Below, in pieces: positions 35,838 through 45,968 of a stretch of DNA of 64,000 bases. This stretch comes from Bifidobacterium italicum (GTDB lineage: Bacteria > Actinomycetota > Actinomycetes > Actinomycetales > Bifidobacteriaceae). The notes below the pieces were generated by a model. That model ran no database searches. It was not told where the DNA came from and was given only the letters and a program-made list of their open reading frames with translations. The stretch spans positions 81,047 through 145,046 of the forward strand of contig NZ_MVOG01000011.1 in assembly GCF_002286915.1 (NCBI RefSeq). The letters run 5' to 3'. How positions within the stretch are numbered: the stretch's first letter is position 1; each line of letters starts with the position of its first letter. A program made the translations under genes and the position numbers.

Positions 35838-37517
35838 ATGGCAGACGAACGCGGATCACAGCATCATTCCCAGGGCGGCAACCGCCGCTACGGGTCGGGC
35901 AACGGCGGCCATCGTCACGGCTCCGGCGGCGGATTCCGCTCGCGGGGAGGATCGGACTTCCGCCGTGGCAACCGCAACGGCGGCGGACGCAACTTCCATC
36001 GCAACGACAACGGCGGCAGGAACAACGAGTTCCGCCGCGACGGCGAAGGAGGCGGCGAGTTCCGTCGCGACGGCGAAGGTCAGCGTCGTTTCCATCGCAA
36101 CGGCAACGGCAACGGCGGCTACCGTTCCGGCAACCGTTTCCGCGGACGCGACGACGAACGCGGCGGTCAGCGCCGTGGATTCCGTCGTGACGGCGAAGGT
36201 CAGCGTCGCGATTTCCGTCATGGCGACGACGACCGCCGCGAGTTCCGCAACGGCGGCAACGGCGGTCAGCGCCGCGACTTCCACCGTCGCGATGACGACC
36301 GCCGCGACTTCCACCGCGACAACCGCAACGGTGGCAACGGCGGTCAGCGCCGCGATTTTCACCGTCGTGACGACGACCGCCGCGACTTCCGCCGTGACGA
36401 CCGCCGCGGCCCTCGCCGCGACGGAGCCGATCGACAGGCGCACCACGACCGCAAGCGCGCCGAGTACATGGCGCATTCGCGCAAGAACTCGGACGGCACC
36501 GTCAGCTTCCCGTCGCAGAACCCGTACACGGACCGCCGCCCGGGCGAGCCGGTCATGCCGAAGGGCCTCGAATGGAGCATGCTGAGCAAGGACGAACGCG
36601 AACGTCTGCGCGGACTTTCGAAGGAGCACGCCGAGAACATCGGCCTGCACATCCTCGCCGCGTACACGCTCGAGGCCGACGATCCGCAGGCGGCGCTCGC
36701 GCACGCCAAGTGGGCCGCCAAGCAGGCGTCGCGCGTGGACATCGCCCGTGAGACGCTCGCGATGGTCGCCTACCGTCAGGGCGACTACAAGCTCGCGCTG
36801 CGCGAGTTCCAGACGGCGTTCCGCATGAACGGCTACCTCGACTACCTGCCGTTCATGGCCGACTGCGAGCGCGGTCTGGGCAAGCCGAAGAAGGCGGTCG
36901 AGATCGCGCTGTCCGACAACGCCAAGCAGCTCACCGGCGAGGCGAAGGCGGAGATGTTCCTCGTCTACGCGGGCGCGCTCAACGACATGGGCATGGTCGA
37001 TCAGGCAATCGAAGTCGTCTCCAAGCTCGTACACGCCAAGGGACTGGCCGGCGAATACCGCATGCGCGCCGCGCAGGCCGAGCAGTACTTCCTGTCGGAG
37101 GCGGGACGCGACGACGAGGCCGTCGCGCTCGACGAGCTCATCGACGATTTCGAGGCGCGCTACGCCGACGTCGACGAGGACGAGACGAGCGACGACTTCG
37201 TCGTCGACTACGACGTCGAGGACCTCCCGGAGGATCTGCAGGCGAAGCTCGGCGTGACGCCCGACGACGCGCAGTACGCGCCGCTGGACGACGAGGACGG
37301 CGTCAACATGGACGACGAGACGCGCATCCCCGAGGAGGAGCAGCGCGCCGGCGCCGAAATGGACATCGAGCCCGCCGAGATGCAGGAGCGCAACTCGCGC
37401 CGCGACGAGGAGGGCGTGATGGGCGATCCCGATCTGAGCGACGCCGAGGACGACGTCGACGAGGAGGACGTCGAGGTCGGCGACTACGAAGAGCAGCTCA
37501 AGAGCGAAACGGAGTGA
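35838..37517 (+). CDS. TPR protein with Arg/Gly/Asn/Asp-rich disordered N-terminus
   Basis: The 559-residue protein has three parts. Residues 1 to about 205 are low complexity, made of degenerate repeats such as FRRDGEGQRR and DFHRRDDDRR, with RGG-like and QRR content. The middle (about 240-430) is helical and TPR-like (AAYTLEADDPQAALAHAKWA, AMVAYRQGDYKLALREFQTAF). The last 130 residues are strongly acidic. Actinobacteria keep a TPR gene at this place between tyrS and a HAD phosphatase. Basic RGG-rich segments often bind RNA in other proteins; here that is inference. The start follows AAAAAGG. Confidence 0.85.
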   Translation: MADERGSQHHSQGGNRRYGSGNGGHRHGSGGGFRSRGGSDFRRGNRNGGGRNFHRNDNGGRNNEFRRDGEGGGEFRRDGEGQRRFHRNGNGNGGYRSGNRFRGRDDERGGQRRGFRRDGEGQRRDFRHGDDDRREFRNGGNGGQRRDFHRRDDDRRDFHRDNRNGGNGGQRRDFHRRDDDRRDFRRDDRRGPRRDGADRQAHHDRKRAEYMAHSRKNSDGTVSFPSQNPYTDRRPGEPVMPKGLEWSMLSKDERERLRGLSKEHAENIGLHILAAYTLEADDPQAALAHAKWAAKQASRVDIARETLAMVAYRQGDYKLALREFQTAFRMNGYLDYLPFMADCERGLGKPKKAVEIALSDNAKQLTGEAKAEMFLVYAGALNDMGMVDQAIEVVSKLVHAKGLAGEYRMRAAQAEQYFLSEAGRDDEAVALDELIDDFEARYADVDEDETSDDFVVDYDVEDLPEDLQAKLGVTPDDAQYAPLDDEDGVNMDDETRIPEEEQRAGAEMDIEPAEMQERNSRRDEEGVMGDPDLSDAEDDVDEEDVEVGDYEEQLKSETE

Positions 37518-37524
37518 CCGCGGC

Positions 37525-38598
37525 GTGCTGAAACCAACGAACACGCCGTTGTCGCGGCGCTACCGTCTCGCGTTGCTCGACCTCGACGGCGTCGTCTACT
37601 ACGGCAGGAAGCCGGTCGCGCACGCCGCCGGCGCCATCCGCGACGCCGAAGGCCACGGCATGACGGTCGAATACACGACGAACAACTCGTCGCGCATGCA
37701 GGAGACGGTCGCCGAACAGCTGCGCGGCTTCGGCCTCGACGTGGATGCCCGGCAGGTGATCACGTCGTCCGTCGTGGCCGCGCGCATGGTCGCGCGCCAT
37801 GCCGGCGACGGCGCGGACGTGTTCGTCGTCGGCGCCGATCATCTGCGCGACGAGGTGCGCAAGGCGGGGCTGCGCATCGTCGACGCCGGGGTTGACGACG
37901 ACGGTCGCGCGCCGACCGCCGTCGTCCAGGGCTGGTACCCGCAGATGACATGGCGGCAGCTCGCCGAGGCGTCATTCGCCGTCGAACGCGGCGCACGGTA
38001 CTTCGTGACGAACCGCGATCTGACGATTCCTCGCGAACACGGCGTGGCGCCCGGCTGCGGATCGATGATCCAGGCCGTCGTCAACGCGACCGGCGTGCAA
38101 CCGGTCGCATCGGCGGGCAAGCCGGAACCGGCGATGTACGACGAGGCGCGCATGCTCGCGGCGCACGACGGCGAGGACATGGTCTCGGTCGGTGACAGCC
38201 TCGCGATCGGCGACCGTCTCGACACGGACATCGAGGCGGGCAACCGCGGCGGCTACGACTCGCTGCTCGTGCTCACCGGCGTCACCGATCCGGACCTGCT
38301 CATCCGCGCGCCGAAGGAGCTGCGGCCGACCTATGTGGCGCTCGACCTGCGCGGGCTCAACGAGGCGCAGCCGGCAGCGACGCGCGACCATGGCGGCGTG
38401 GACGGCGCAGGCGCGCGCGGCGACGTGTTCCGCTGCCGGAACGCGCAGGCGCGTTTCGTCGACGACGCGATCGTCGTCGACGACGTGACGAGCGTCGACG
38501 CGCTGCGCGCGGCCTGCGCGCTCGGCTGGGCCCTGCAGGACGACGGCGTCGATCTGGACGGCGTGGCATTGCCCGAGTTCTCCTTCGCCGGGGCGTGA
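37525..38598 (+). CDS. HAD-IIA family sugar-phosphate phosphatase
   Basis: The 357-residue product has the HAD nucleophile motif LLDLDGVVYYG near residue 17, the TTNNSSR motif II region, an AraL/NagD-type cap, and the C-terminal GDSLAIGDRLDTDIEAGNRGG motif. The family removes phosphate from small molecules such as glycerol 3-phosphate or sugar phosphates; the mycobacterial gene at the same place is reported as a glycerol-3-phosphate phosphatase. An extra C-terminal region of about 90 residues has no recognised domain. The start is GTG, 7 bp after the TPR gene. Confidence 0.88.
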   Translation: MLKPTNTPLSRRYRLALLDLDGVVYYGRKPVAHAAGAIRDAEGHGMTVEYTTNNSSRMQETVAEQLRGFGLDVDARQVITSSVVAARMVARHAGDGADVFVVGADHLRDEVRKAGLRIVDAGVDDDGRAPTAVVQGWYPQMTWRQLAEASFAVERGARYFVTNRDLTIPREHGVAPGCGSMIQAVVNATGVQPVASAGKPEPAMYDEARMLAAHDGEDMVSVGDSLAIGDRLDTDIEAGNRGGYDSLLVLTGVTDPDLLIRAPKELRPTYVALDLRGLNEAQPAATRDHGGVDGAGARGDVFRCRNAQARFVDDAIVVDDVTSVDALRAACALGWALQDDGVDLDGVALPEFSFAGA

Positions 38599-38599
38599 C

Positions 38600-39346
38600 G
38601 TGGGCGCGGACGAACGGCTCGACGTCGTGATGACGGCGCGCGCGTTGTCGCCCTCGCGCGCGAAGGCGCGCAGGCTCATCGACGACGGCCATGTGTACGT
38701 CGACGGCGTGCGGGCGCGCAAGGCGTCCGCGAAGGTGGATCCGCACGCGAGCATCGAGGTGCGCGGCGCCGACGACTACGTGTCGCGCGGCGCGTACAAG
38801 CTGCTCGGCGCCTTCGACGTCTTCGCCGCCGACGGCCTGACGGGGCCGGAGGGGCTCGACTGCCTCGACATCGGCGCGTCGACGGGCGGTTTCTGCGACG
38901 TGTTGCTGCGCGGGGGAGCGCGCCGCGTCATCGCGTTGGACGTCGGACACGGCCAGCTCGATCCGAGGATCGCCGGCGACGCGCGCGTCATCGAGATGAG
39001 CGGCGTCAACATCCGCGACGTGGACGCCGGCGATCTGCCCTACCGTCCGCAGATGGTCGTCTCCGATGTCTCCTTCATCTCTCTGACCTATGTCCTGCCG
39101 GTCGTGGCCCGGATCGCGGCGCCCGGCGCGCAGATCGTGCTGCTCGTCAAGCCGCAGTTCGAAGTGGGGCGCGAGGGACTTGGAAAGCACGGCATCGTCA
39201 CCGATCCGCGCAGGCGCCGCGCCGCGCTCGAACATGTCGTCGAATGCGCCCGCGCCTGCGGGATGCACGTCGTGGCGACCGCCCCCTCGCCGATCGAAGG
39301 CACCCACGGCAACACGGAGTACCTGCTCTACGCGCATATGGGATGA
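38600..39346 (+). CDS. tlyA: TlyA-family rRNA 2'-O-methyltransferase
   Basis: The 248-residue protein joins an N-terminal S4 RNA-binding domain (SRAKARRLIDDGHVYVDG) to an FtsJ-like methyltransferase with the SAM motif CLDIGASTGGFCDVLL and catalytic lysine in VLLVKPQFE. TlyA in mycobacteria methylates cytidines of 16S and 23S rRNA and sets capreomycin sensitivity. GTG 38600 lies 1 bp after the HAD gene's stop. In relatives nadK and recN follow directly; here motif DNA and a potassium transporter pair intervene. Confidence 0.93.
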   Translation: MGADERLDVVMTARALSPSRAKARRLIDDGHVYVDGVRARKASAKVDPHASIEVRGADDYVSRGAYKLLGAFDVFAADGLTGPEGLDCLDIGASTGGFCDVLLRGGARRVIALDVGHGQLDPRIAGDARVIEMSGVNIRDVDAGDLPYRPQMVVSDVSFISLTYVLPVVARIAAPGAQIVLLVKPQFEVGREGLGKHGIVTDPRRRRAALEHVVECARACGMHVVATAPSPIEGTHGNTEYLLYAHMG

Positions 39347-39955
39347 CCGCGGGGCGCCGGGCCGATGCCACCGCGTCCACGGCGATCCTCCATGAGACGG
39401 GAGCCTCATGTCACGGGCAGCCGATCTTACGGGCAGTCGATCTTACAGGATGCCGCTCCTATGGGTTGTTCTTATGGGCGGCCGTTCTTGTCTGTGGTCG
39501 TCCTTACGGGACAGCCGTCCTTATAAGAGACCGTGCCTACAGGCGGTATCCTACGGGCAGCTGTGCCTACGGGTGGTGGCTTCTCATGAAGGCGCCTTCT
39601 CTTCGGGCCGTTTGCGCTTACGGGCGGCTGCGCGGCGGCCGAGGGGCTTACGGGACGTATTCGCATGCGCGCATGCGCGGCGATGACGATGACGTCGTCC
39701 CCGCGAACGGCGGTCGATTCTCCTCCAGCCGGGACCGCGACGCTTCCTGTGCCGCGGACGGCGCACCTGTTACGGGCGGCGTCCGTCGCGAAACTGATCG
39801 CCCGTCGACGACGCGTGTCGTGCGCGCACGTTCGCGATACACGTCACCCGTAAGAAAAACGCGCTACCCGTAAGAACGACGGTGGACGACGCCATGCTGT
39901 TCGCGAATCGGCGTCGGCGGCTTCGTCAGCGGTCGGACGTGCCGCCCGTAACGGT
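39347..39955. repeat. 609-bp gap holding a second near-tandem motif array
   Basis: From about 39411 to 39590 the motif recurs about every 16-18 bp (TCACGGGCAG, TTACGGGCAG, TTACAGGATG, TTATGGGCGG, TACGGGCAGC and so on), with decaying copies such as TTGTCTGTGG between good ones. Further copies follow at wider spacing to 39950, including an exact 12-mer at 39617-39628. No gene is evident. It separates convergent tlyA and trkA. Confidence 0.85.
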
Positions 39956-40606
39956 TCAGCCGCGAATGAAGTGGTCGATCTGGTCCTGCTTGCCCATGAT
40001 GATGAGTTCGTCGTTGCGGCGCAGCTCGAGGTTGTTGGACGCGTACTGGAACTCATGCCCCGGCGACTTGACGCCGACGATCGTGATGCCGTAGCGGTCG
40101 TGGATCTTCGCGTCGCCGATCGTGTAGCCGACGAACTGGGAAGGCGTGTGGATCTTGACGACGTTATATGCGCCTTCGAGCTCGATATAGTCGAGGTAAT
40201 TACCGGAGACGAGATGCCCGACGCGCTTGCCGGCATCGGTCTCCGCGTTGATGATGTGGCGTGCGCCGATGCGCTGCAGGATGCGTGCGTGCTCCTTGGA
40301 CACCGATTTCGCCCAGATGTCGGAGATGCCTGCGTCAAGCAGGTTGCCGGCGGTGATGACGGAGGCCTCGACGCTGTCGCCGATCGCGACGACGGCGATG
40401 TCGAAGTCCGCGGCGTTGAGCTGCTCGAGCGCGAGGACGTCGGTCATGTCCGCCTGGACCGTGGGAATCTGCGCGGACCAGCGGTTGACGAGCTCGGCGT
40501 CCTTGTCGACGGCGAGCACATCCTGACCCATCTCGTCGAGCGTCGTGGCGACCGCGCTGCCGAAACGGCCGAGTCCCACGACGAGCACGCTGCGATTATC
40601 TGCCAT
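39956..40606 (-). CDS. potassium uptake regulatory subunit, TrkA/KtrA type
   Basis: The 216-residue protein begins with the NAD-binding RCK_N motif GLGRFGSAVATTLDEMG and acidic ribose contact VDKD, followed by an RCK_C domain after about residue 135. It binds nucleotides and gates a potassium channel-like subunit at the membrane. AGGAGG lies five bases before the ATG. The TrkH-like partner is upstream on the same strand, separated by a 199-bp gap with about four motif copies (40607-40805). Confidence 0.92.
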   Translation of the reverse strand: MADNRSVLVVGLGRFGSAVATTLDEMGQDVLAVDKDAELVNRWSAQIPTVQADMTDVLALEQLNAADFDIAVVAIGDSVEASVITAGNLLDAGISDIWAKSVSKEHARILQRIGARHIINAETDAGKRVGHLVSGNYLDYIELEGAYNVVKIHTPSQFVGYTIGDAKIHDRYGITIVGVKSPGHEFQYASNNLELRRNDELIIMGKQDQIDHFIRG

Positions 40607-40805
40607 CCTGACCTCCTAAGGACTGCTGCAGCCCGCTTACCGGTAGTCGATGCGTCGACGGCGGCGAGCTGCCCGTGCACCTGTTTGGTGTTCCGCTACA
40701 GCATGCTACCCGTAACGATGTGCATCCCGTAGCAGCGTGCATCCCGTAAGCGATGCGCCGCACGAAGGATGTGCCACCCGCAAGCGACGACGAGGGGATC
40801 TGCGG

Positions 40806-42269
40806 TCAGCCGACGACGATCTGGTCGGTGGGGTAGCGGACGAGCTCGGTCTGGCGGGGACGGCTCACGGCGTACGCGAGCGTCATCGGCCCCATGCGGC
40901 CCACCAGCATCGTCGCGGCGAGGATATACAGGGACGGCGCGTTGTCCACGTTCGCGACGCCCACCGAGTAGCCGCCCAGGCCGAAGGCGGAGCAGGCGTC
41001 GAAGACGGCGTGGCTGAACGACGCGTCCGTGATGAGCATGAGCGCCACCGACGCGACGAGCACGAGCGCGAAGCAGGCGGTCGTGATGCTCACCGCCGTC
41101 ATGACGACGTGCGTGTGGATGCGCCGCTTGAACGCGGTGACGTCGCTGTGTCCGGTGAACGCGGCCCTGCACACGAGCAGGATGACCGCGAAGGTCGTCA
41201 CGCGGATGCCGCCGGCCGTCGACGTGCTGCCGCCGCCGATGAACATGACGGCGCTCATGAACACCTTCGTCGCCTCGCTCACCTGCGGCACCCAGGACAG
41301 GTCGAAGCCGCTCGAACGCGGCATCACGGCGGCGACCATCGCGCGGCGCATGCGCGTTTCGACGTCGGCGTATTTGAACAGCGCCGGGTTGTCCCACTCG
41401 ACGGTGAGGAACCAGACGAGGGAGGCGAGCACGATCGCGAAGGTCGTCACCAGCGTGACCTTCGTGTGCAGGCTCCATCGCTTCGGACTGTGGTGGCGCC
41501 GCGCCGTGCGGTAGATGTTGAGGATGACCGGGAAGCCGAGCGTGCCGCAGAACGCGGAGAGCATGATCGGCATGCCGACCGCCCAGTTGTCGACGTACAG
41601 CCCGGCGCCGTCGGGCGTGAAGCCGGCGTTGTTGTAAGCCATCACGGCGAAGAACAGCGACTCCCACAACGTGCTGCCGACGTTGCCTTTGTTGACGTGG
41701 AACAAGCCGGGGAACAGGGCGATGAACGTGATGAGCTCGATGACGAAGGTCGTCGTGAGGACGACGGTGAGGACGCCGCGGATCTCGCTGAGCTTGTTCG
41801 TGCCGAGTTCGTTCGCCGTGAGCAGACGCTGCACCGCCTTGAGGTGATGGTTGACCGCGAGCGCGATGAGCGACGCGAAGGTCATCACGCCGAGGCCGCC
41901 GAGCTGGACGGAGAAGATGAGCACGGCCTGACCGAAGTACGTCCAGTGCGTCGTGGTGTTCACGATCGAGATGCCGCATGTGGACAGCGCGGACACGGCG
42001 GTGAAGAACGCGGTGGAGAATTCGGTCCTCTCACCGGGCTGTGTGGATATCGGCAGCAGCAGCAGTCCCGTCGACATGCTGATGAGCAGCAGGAAATAAA
42101 GGATCGTCAGTCGTCCCGGATGCGAGTTGAGCCGGTAGGAGAGCGAGCGTTTGAGCGGACGGCGTTCAGCGGCGGCTGCTTGTTCGAAGGTGTCGCCGGA
42201 GAACCACCAGGCGTATCCCTTCGACGCGTCGCTGTTCGACGCCGATTCGTCGAACAGGAGATTGGCCAT
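40806..42269 (-). CDS. potassium uptake membrane subunit, TrkH/KtrB type
   Basis: The 487-residue protein has about eight to ten membrane helices with repeated pore-loop regions (SALSTCGISIVN, MAYNNAGFTPDG, FIGGGSTSTAGGIRVTTFAV, SAFGLGGYSVG), whose glycine residues line the selectivity filter in the Trk/Ktr family. With the TrkA-like subunit it imports potassium. The start at 42269 is chosen for the CGGAGG site five bases upstream; the frame extends 15 codons further. Confidence 0.93.
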   Translation of the reverse strand: MANLLFDESASNSDASKGYAWWFSGDTFEQAAAAERRPLKRSLSYRLNSHPGRLTILYFLLLISMSTGLLLLPISTQPGERTEFSTAFFTAVSALSTCGISIVNTTTHWTYFGQAVLIFSVQLGGLGVMTFASLIALAVNHHLKAVQRLLTANELGTNKLSEIRGVLTVVLTTTFVIELITFIALFPGLFHVNKGNVGSTLWESLFFAVMAYNNAGFTPDGAGLYVDNWAVGMPIMLSAFCGTLGFPVILNIYRTARRHHSPKRWSLHTKVTLVTTFAIVLASLVWFLTVEWDNPALFKYADVETRMRRAMVAAVMPRSSGFDLSWVPQVSEATKVFMSAVMFIGGGSTSTAGGIRVTTFAVILLVCRAAFTGHSDVTAFKRRIHTHVVMTAVSITTACFALVLVASVALMLITDASFSHAVFDACSAFGLGGYSVGVANVDNAPSLYILAATMLVGRMGPMTLAYAVSRPRQTELVRYPTDQIVVG

Positions 42270-43120
42270 GCTGCCTCCGATTGGTTGCCATCCTTGTTTC
42301 CAGTACGCTGCCATTGTAGATGGGTCGGTGACGTTTCGTCGACCTGCGCATCCAACGAAGGCTTACGGGATGCATATGGATGATCGCCGCAGGATACGCG
42401 TATGGATGCTTACCGGATGCACATGGGGCGCCCCATGGATGGCCGCCGGATGTCTCGGGGAGACCCCGGAGGAGAGCCAAGTGCTATCGATGACGGTGCT
42501 GAATCGCAATGGGATGCATGCCGGCTGTCCGAGGTCGTCGGCGGGACGCTTACGGGATGCGTGCCGTCGGAATGCTTACGGGAGGCACGGGATTTGTCGG
42601 CGATCGATGGGGTCGCGGAGGGCAGCGTATGCGATGGGGCGCAGTCTGCGGGAATGTGACCTGTAGGAGCAGGGAGTGCAGTGCGATTCCTGGTTGGCGG
42701 CGCGTCGTTCAAGGCGCATGCGCCGGCTACGAGGGGGCGCCCTCCCGTAGAGGATGCCTCCCGTAACGAGCAGCTTCCACAAGGAGACGCGATCCGCGAG
42801 GAATGTGATTTGATGTGAGCGTCGGATGTGGGATATGTGGCATGTGCCGCCCGTAAGCAATATGCCGCCCGTAAGCAAGTGGAACCCCGCCAGTGGCGCC
42901 ACCCAGCGTGAGCATCGCGGTATGCCGCCCGTAAGCAGGTGGGACCCCCGTAAGAGCGACCGCCCGTAAGATATGCCGCGCCCGTAGACGGCCGTCGTCC
43001 GCGGACGGCGCGCGGCGGCGCGGACGGCCGTGTCCGACGAGGTCGTCGCAGGGCGTGCGTTTGCGCATTCGCCGGTTCCATTACACTGTGAGTGGAAACA
43101 TCGTGCGTAAAGGGGTGTGC
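42270..43120. repeat. 851-bp gap with about thirteen motif copies
   Basis: Exact GCCGCCCGTAAG copies lie at 42846-42857, 42864-42875 (18 bp apart) and 42924-42935, with further variants to 42990. Copies at 42361-42590 are mostly of the GGGATGC subtype. AAGGAGACG at about 42780 resembles a ribosome binding site but is followed by no convincing frame. The start of nadK lies at the end. Confidence 0.75.
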
Positions 43121-44119
43121 ATGCAGGCAGCGCAAACGAAAGGGCCGCGTCACGTCGTCGTCGTGACCCATGAAAGGCTCCGACGCAGCGCGGTCGTCGA
43201 GAACGCGATCGCGCAGCTGCGCGACGAGGGCTTCGACGTCGCCGTCATCGACAACACGGCGGCGCCCGACTTCGGCTCGCCGTCGCCGAAGGTCGACCCG
43301 GACACCGAGATCGTGCTCGTGCTCGGCGGCGACGGCACGATCCTGCGCGCCGCCGAACTCGTCACCTGCACCGACGTGCCCATCCTCGGCATCAACATGG
43401 GCCATGTCGGCTTCCTCGCCGAATTCGAAAGCTTCCAGATCCATGAGGCGATCCACCGCATCGCCATGCACGACTACAGCATCGACGAACGCATGATCGC
43501 GCATGTGGACGTGTGGCTGCCCGGCTCGCAGGCGCCGCTCGGCGACTGGGCGCTCAACGACATCACGATCGAGCGCGCCGACCGCGGCAAGATGGTCGAG
43601 CTGTCGATCGCCGTCGACGGCGTGGCGATGAGCTCCTTCGGCTGCGACGGCATCATCGTCTCCACGCCGACCGGTTCGACCGCATACGCGTTCTCGGCGG
43701 GCGGACCGATCATCTGGCCGACGGTGGAGGCGCTGCTGCTCGTGCCGCTCGCGGCCCATGCGCTGTTCTCCCGTCCGATCGTCATTGGCTCGGATTCGAC
43801 GTTCTCGATCCGCATCGACGACGATTCAACGTCCGACGGCTGGATCTGCTGCGACGGACGGCGTCAGCGCCCGCTGCCGCGCGGCGCGCGCGTCGACATC
43901 CGCCAGTCCTCCGGGCGCCTTCGCCTCGCCCGCCTCTCCGACGCGCCGTTCACGAGCCGGCTCGTCACGAAGTTCAACCTTCCGGTCGTCGGATGGCGCG
44001 ACCTGCATCCGGGTGACAGCGCGCGCGTCGACACGTCGTTGCGCGGGCAGGGCGACTTCGACGACCCCGAACGCGGCAACGGGGTGACGGCGGACATGAC
44101 GACGGAACAGGAACGGTGA
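43121..44119 (+). CDS. nadK: NAD kinase
   Basis: The 332-residue enzyme phosphorylates NAD to NADP. The catalytic GGDGTILRAAEL, INMGHVGFLAEF, the NDITIERAD segment and the DGIIVSTPTGSTAYAFSAGGPI motif are intact. ATG 43121 is chosen for AAAGGGG seven bases upstream; the frame opens earlier. The C-terminal 40 residues exceed the core. recN starts 3 bp after the stop, the usual actinobacterial pairing. Confidence 0.95.
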   Translation: MQAAQTKGPRHVVVVTHERLRRSAVVENAIAQLRDEGFDVAVIDNTAAPDFGSPSPKVDPDTEIVLVLGGDGTILRAAELVTCTDVPILGINMGHVGFLAEFESFQIHEAIHRIAMHDYSIDERMIAHVDVWLPGSQAPLGDWALNDITIERADRGKMVELSIAVDGVAMSSFGCDGIIVSTPTGSTAYAFSAGGPIIWPTVEALLLVPLAAHALFSRPIVIGSDSTFSIRIDDDSTSDGWICCDGRRQRPLPRGARVDIRQSSGRLRLARLSDAPFTSRLVTKFNLPVVGWRDLHPGDSARVDTSLRGQGDFDDPERGNGVTADMTTEQER

Positions 44120-44122
44120 CAG

Positions 44123-45853
44123 GTGCTGGAGGAACTCGAACTGCGTGATCTGGGACCGATCCGGGAGGCGAAGCTCGTCCCCGCGCGCGGCATGACGTCG
44201 ATCACCGGCGAGACCGGCGCCGGCAAATCGATGCTGCTCAGCGCGATCAGGCTCATCTCCGGAGGCGCCGCCGATTCGGGCCGCGTCTCGGCGGGCGCCA
44301 AGCAGGCGTGGGCGCAGGGCATCTTCCAGGCCGACGACGGCGACGCGGCGCTTGCGGTCGCGGAGCAGGCGGGGGCGAACGTCGACGACGGGGAGATCTT
44401 CGTATCGCGCATCGTGCCCGCGTCCGGACGCTCGCGCGCCATCCTGTGCGGCAGGACGGTGCCGAAATCGGTGCTCGCTGCGCTCGCGCAGGAGCTCATC
44501 ACGATCCACGGGCAGAGCGACCAGCTGCGCATCGCGTCGCCGGCGCGCCAACGCGAGTTTCTCGACCGCTGCGCGAACAACGAGAAGGAACGGCGCGCCT
44601 ACGCGAAGGCGTGGGACATGTACCGCGAGATCGACGACCGCCTGCGCAGGCTCGGCTCGCAGGAATCGTCGATGCGACAGCAGGCGGACTATCTGCGGGA
44701 GTCGATCGCCCGCATCGACCGCGTCGACCCGCAACCGGGTGAGCTCGAGGAACTCAAAAGCCAGCGCGAGCGCATCGAGCACGCCGCGCAGATCAACGCA
44801 GGGGTCGCCGGCGCGCTCGCGGCGCTCGACTCCTCGCAGGGAGACGGCGGCGACGACTACCGGGGCGCCGACGAGCTCGTCCGCTATGCCGCGCAGGCGC
44901 TGCGCGGCATCCGTCTGGGCGGCGTGTTCGAACAATGCGCGGACCGTCTCGATTCGCTGCAGGCGGAGCTCGAGGACATCTCGTTCACGCTGTCGCAGCA
45001 GCTCGACCTCGACGACTCGGGGGAGGATCTCGATACGATCAACGGCCGTATCCACGAACTCGATGAGCTCGCGCGCCGTTGGGGGCCGACGCTCGACGAC
45101 GTCATCGCATGGCGTGACAAGGCGCGCTTCGACGTCGAGGATCTGGACGCATCCCCTGAAAAGCTCGAGGAACTCTCGGCGGAGCGCGACCGCCGGCTGC
45201 TCGCCGCGCGCAAGGCGGCCGCGGCGCTGACGAAGACGCGCGAACGTGCGGCGAAGCGGCTGTCGAAGGACGTTGACGACGAGCTCGCGCAGCTGGCGAT
45301 GGCCGACGCATCGCTGACGATCGCCGTGCACGCGCGGGACGGCGACGCCGCGCTCGACATGAACGGCGGCGACGACGTCGAATTCCTGTTCACGCCGTTC
45401 AAGGGGTCGCCGGCACTCGCGATGGGCAAAAGCGCGTCCGGCGGCGAGCTCAGCCGTCTCATGCTCGCGTTGGAGCTGTCGTGCGCCGGCGAACGCGCGG
45501 GCGGCGAATCGGATATGGACGGCGGGACGATGCCGGCGATGACGTTCATCTTCGACGAGATCGACGCAGGTGTGGGCGGCAAGGCCGCAGTGGAGCTCGG
45601 CAGAAGGCTCGCCAGGCTTGCCCGGCGCGCGCAGGTGATCGTCGTGACGCATCTGCCGCAGGTCGCGTCATGGGCCGACAGCCAGTTCGTCGTCGGCAAA
45701 AGCGAGGACGGCAACGGCGTCGTGAGCACGCATGTGCGCGAGGTCATCGGCGATGCGCGCATCGAGGAGATCGCGCGCATGCTCGACGGCAGCACGACGC
45801 CCACGTCGCTCGAGCATGCGCGCGAACTGCTCGCGTCCTCGAAGCTCGCATGA
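44123..45853 (+). CDS. recN: DNA repair protein RecN
   Basis: The 576-residue SMC-like ATPase has Walker A GETGAGKSML near residue 30, a long coiled-coil middle, the signature SASGGELSRLMLAL and Walker B FIFDEIDAGVGG. RecN tethers and helps mend double-strand breaks. The GTG start lies 3 bp after nadK, with an AGGTG-type weak site, so translational coupling is likely. Confidence 0.96.
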   Translation: MLEELELRDLGPIREAKLVPARGMTSITGETGAGKSMLLSAIRLISGGAADSGRVSAGAKQAWAQGIFQADDGDAALAVAEQAGANVDDGEIFVSRIVPASGRSRAILCGRTVPKSVLAALAQELITIHGQSDQLRIASPARQREFLDRCANNEKERRAYAKAWDMYREIDDRLRRLGSQESSMRQQADYLRESIARIDRVDPQPGELEELKSQRERIEHAAQINAGVAGALAALDSSQGDGGDDYRGADELVRYAAQALRGIRLGGVFEQCADRLDSLQAELEDISFTLSQQLDLDDSGEDLDTINGRIHELDELARRWGPTLDDVIAWRDKARFDVEDLDASPEKLEELSAERDRRLLAARKAAAALTKTRERAAKRLSKDVDDELAQLAMADASLTIAVHARDGDAALDMNGGDDVEFLFTPFKGSPALAMGKSASGGELSRLMLALELSCAGERAGGESDMDGGTMPAMTFIFDEIDAGVGGKAAVELGRRLARLARRAQVIVVTHLPQVASWADSQFVVGKSEDGNGVVSTHVREVIGDARIEEIARMLDGSTTPTSLEHARELLASSKLA

Positions 45854-45968
45854 CGCGCCGGCGCGGACGCCATCACGCCTGCAGGCGGTGTCCGAAGCCA
45901 CTTCATGCTTACGGGAAGCGGCGTGCTTGACGATGGTTGAACGATTCGACCCGACAGGAGGCAATGCG

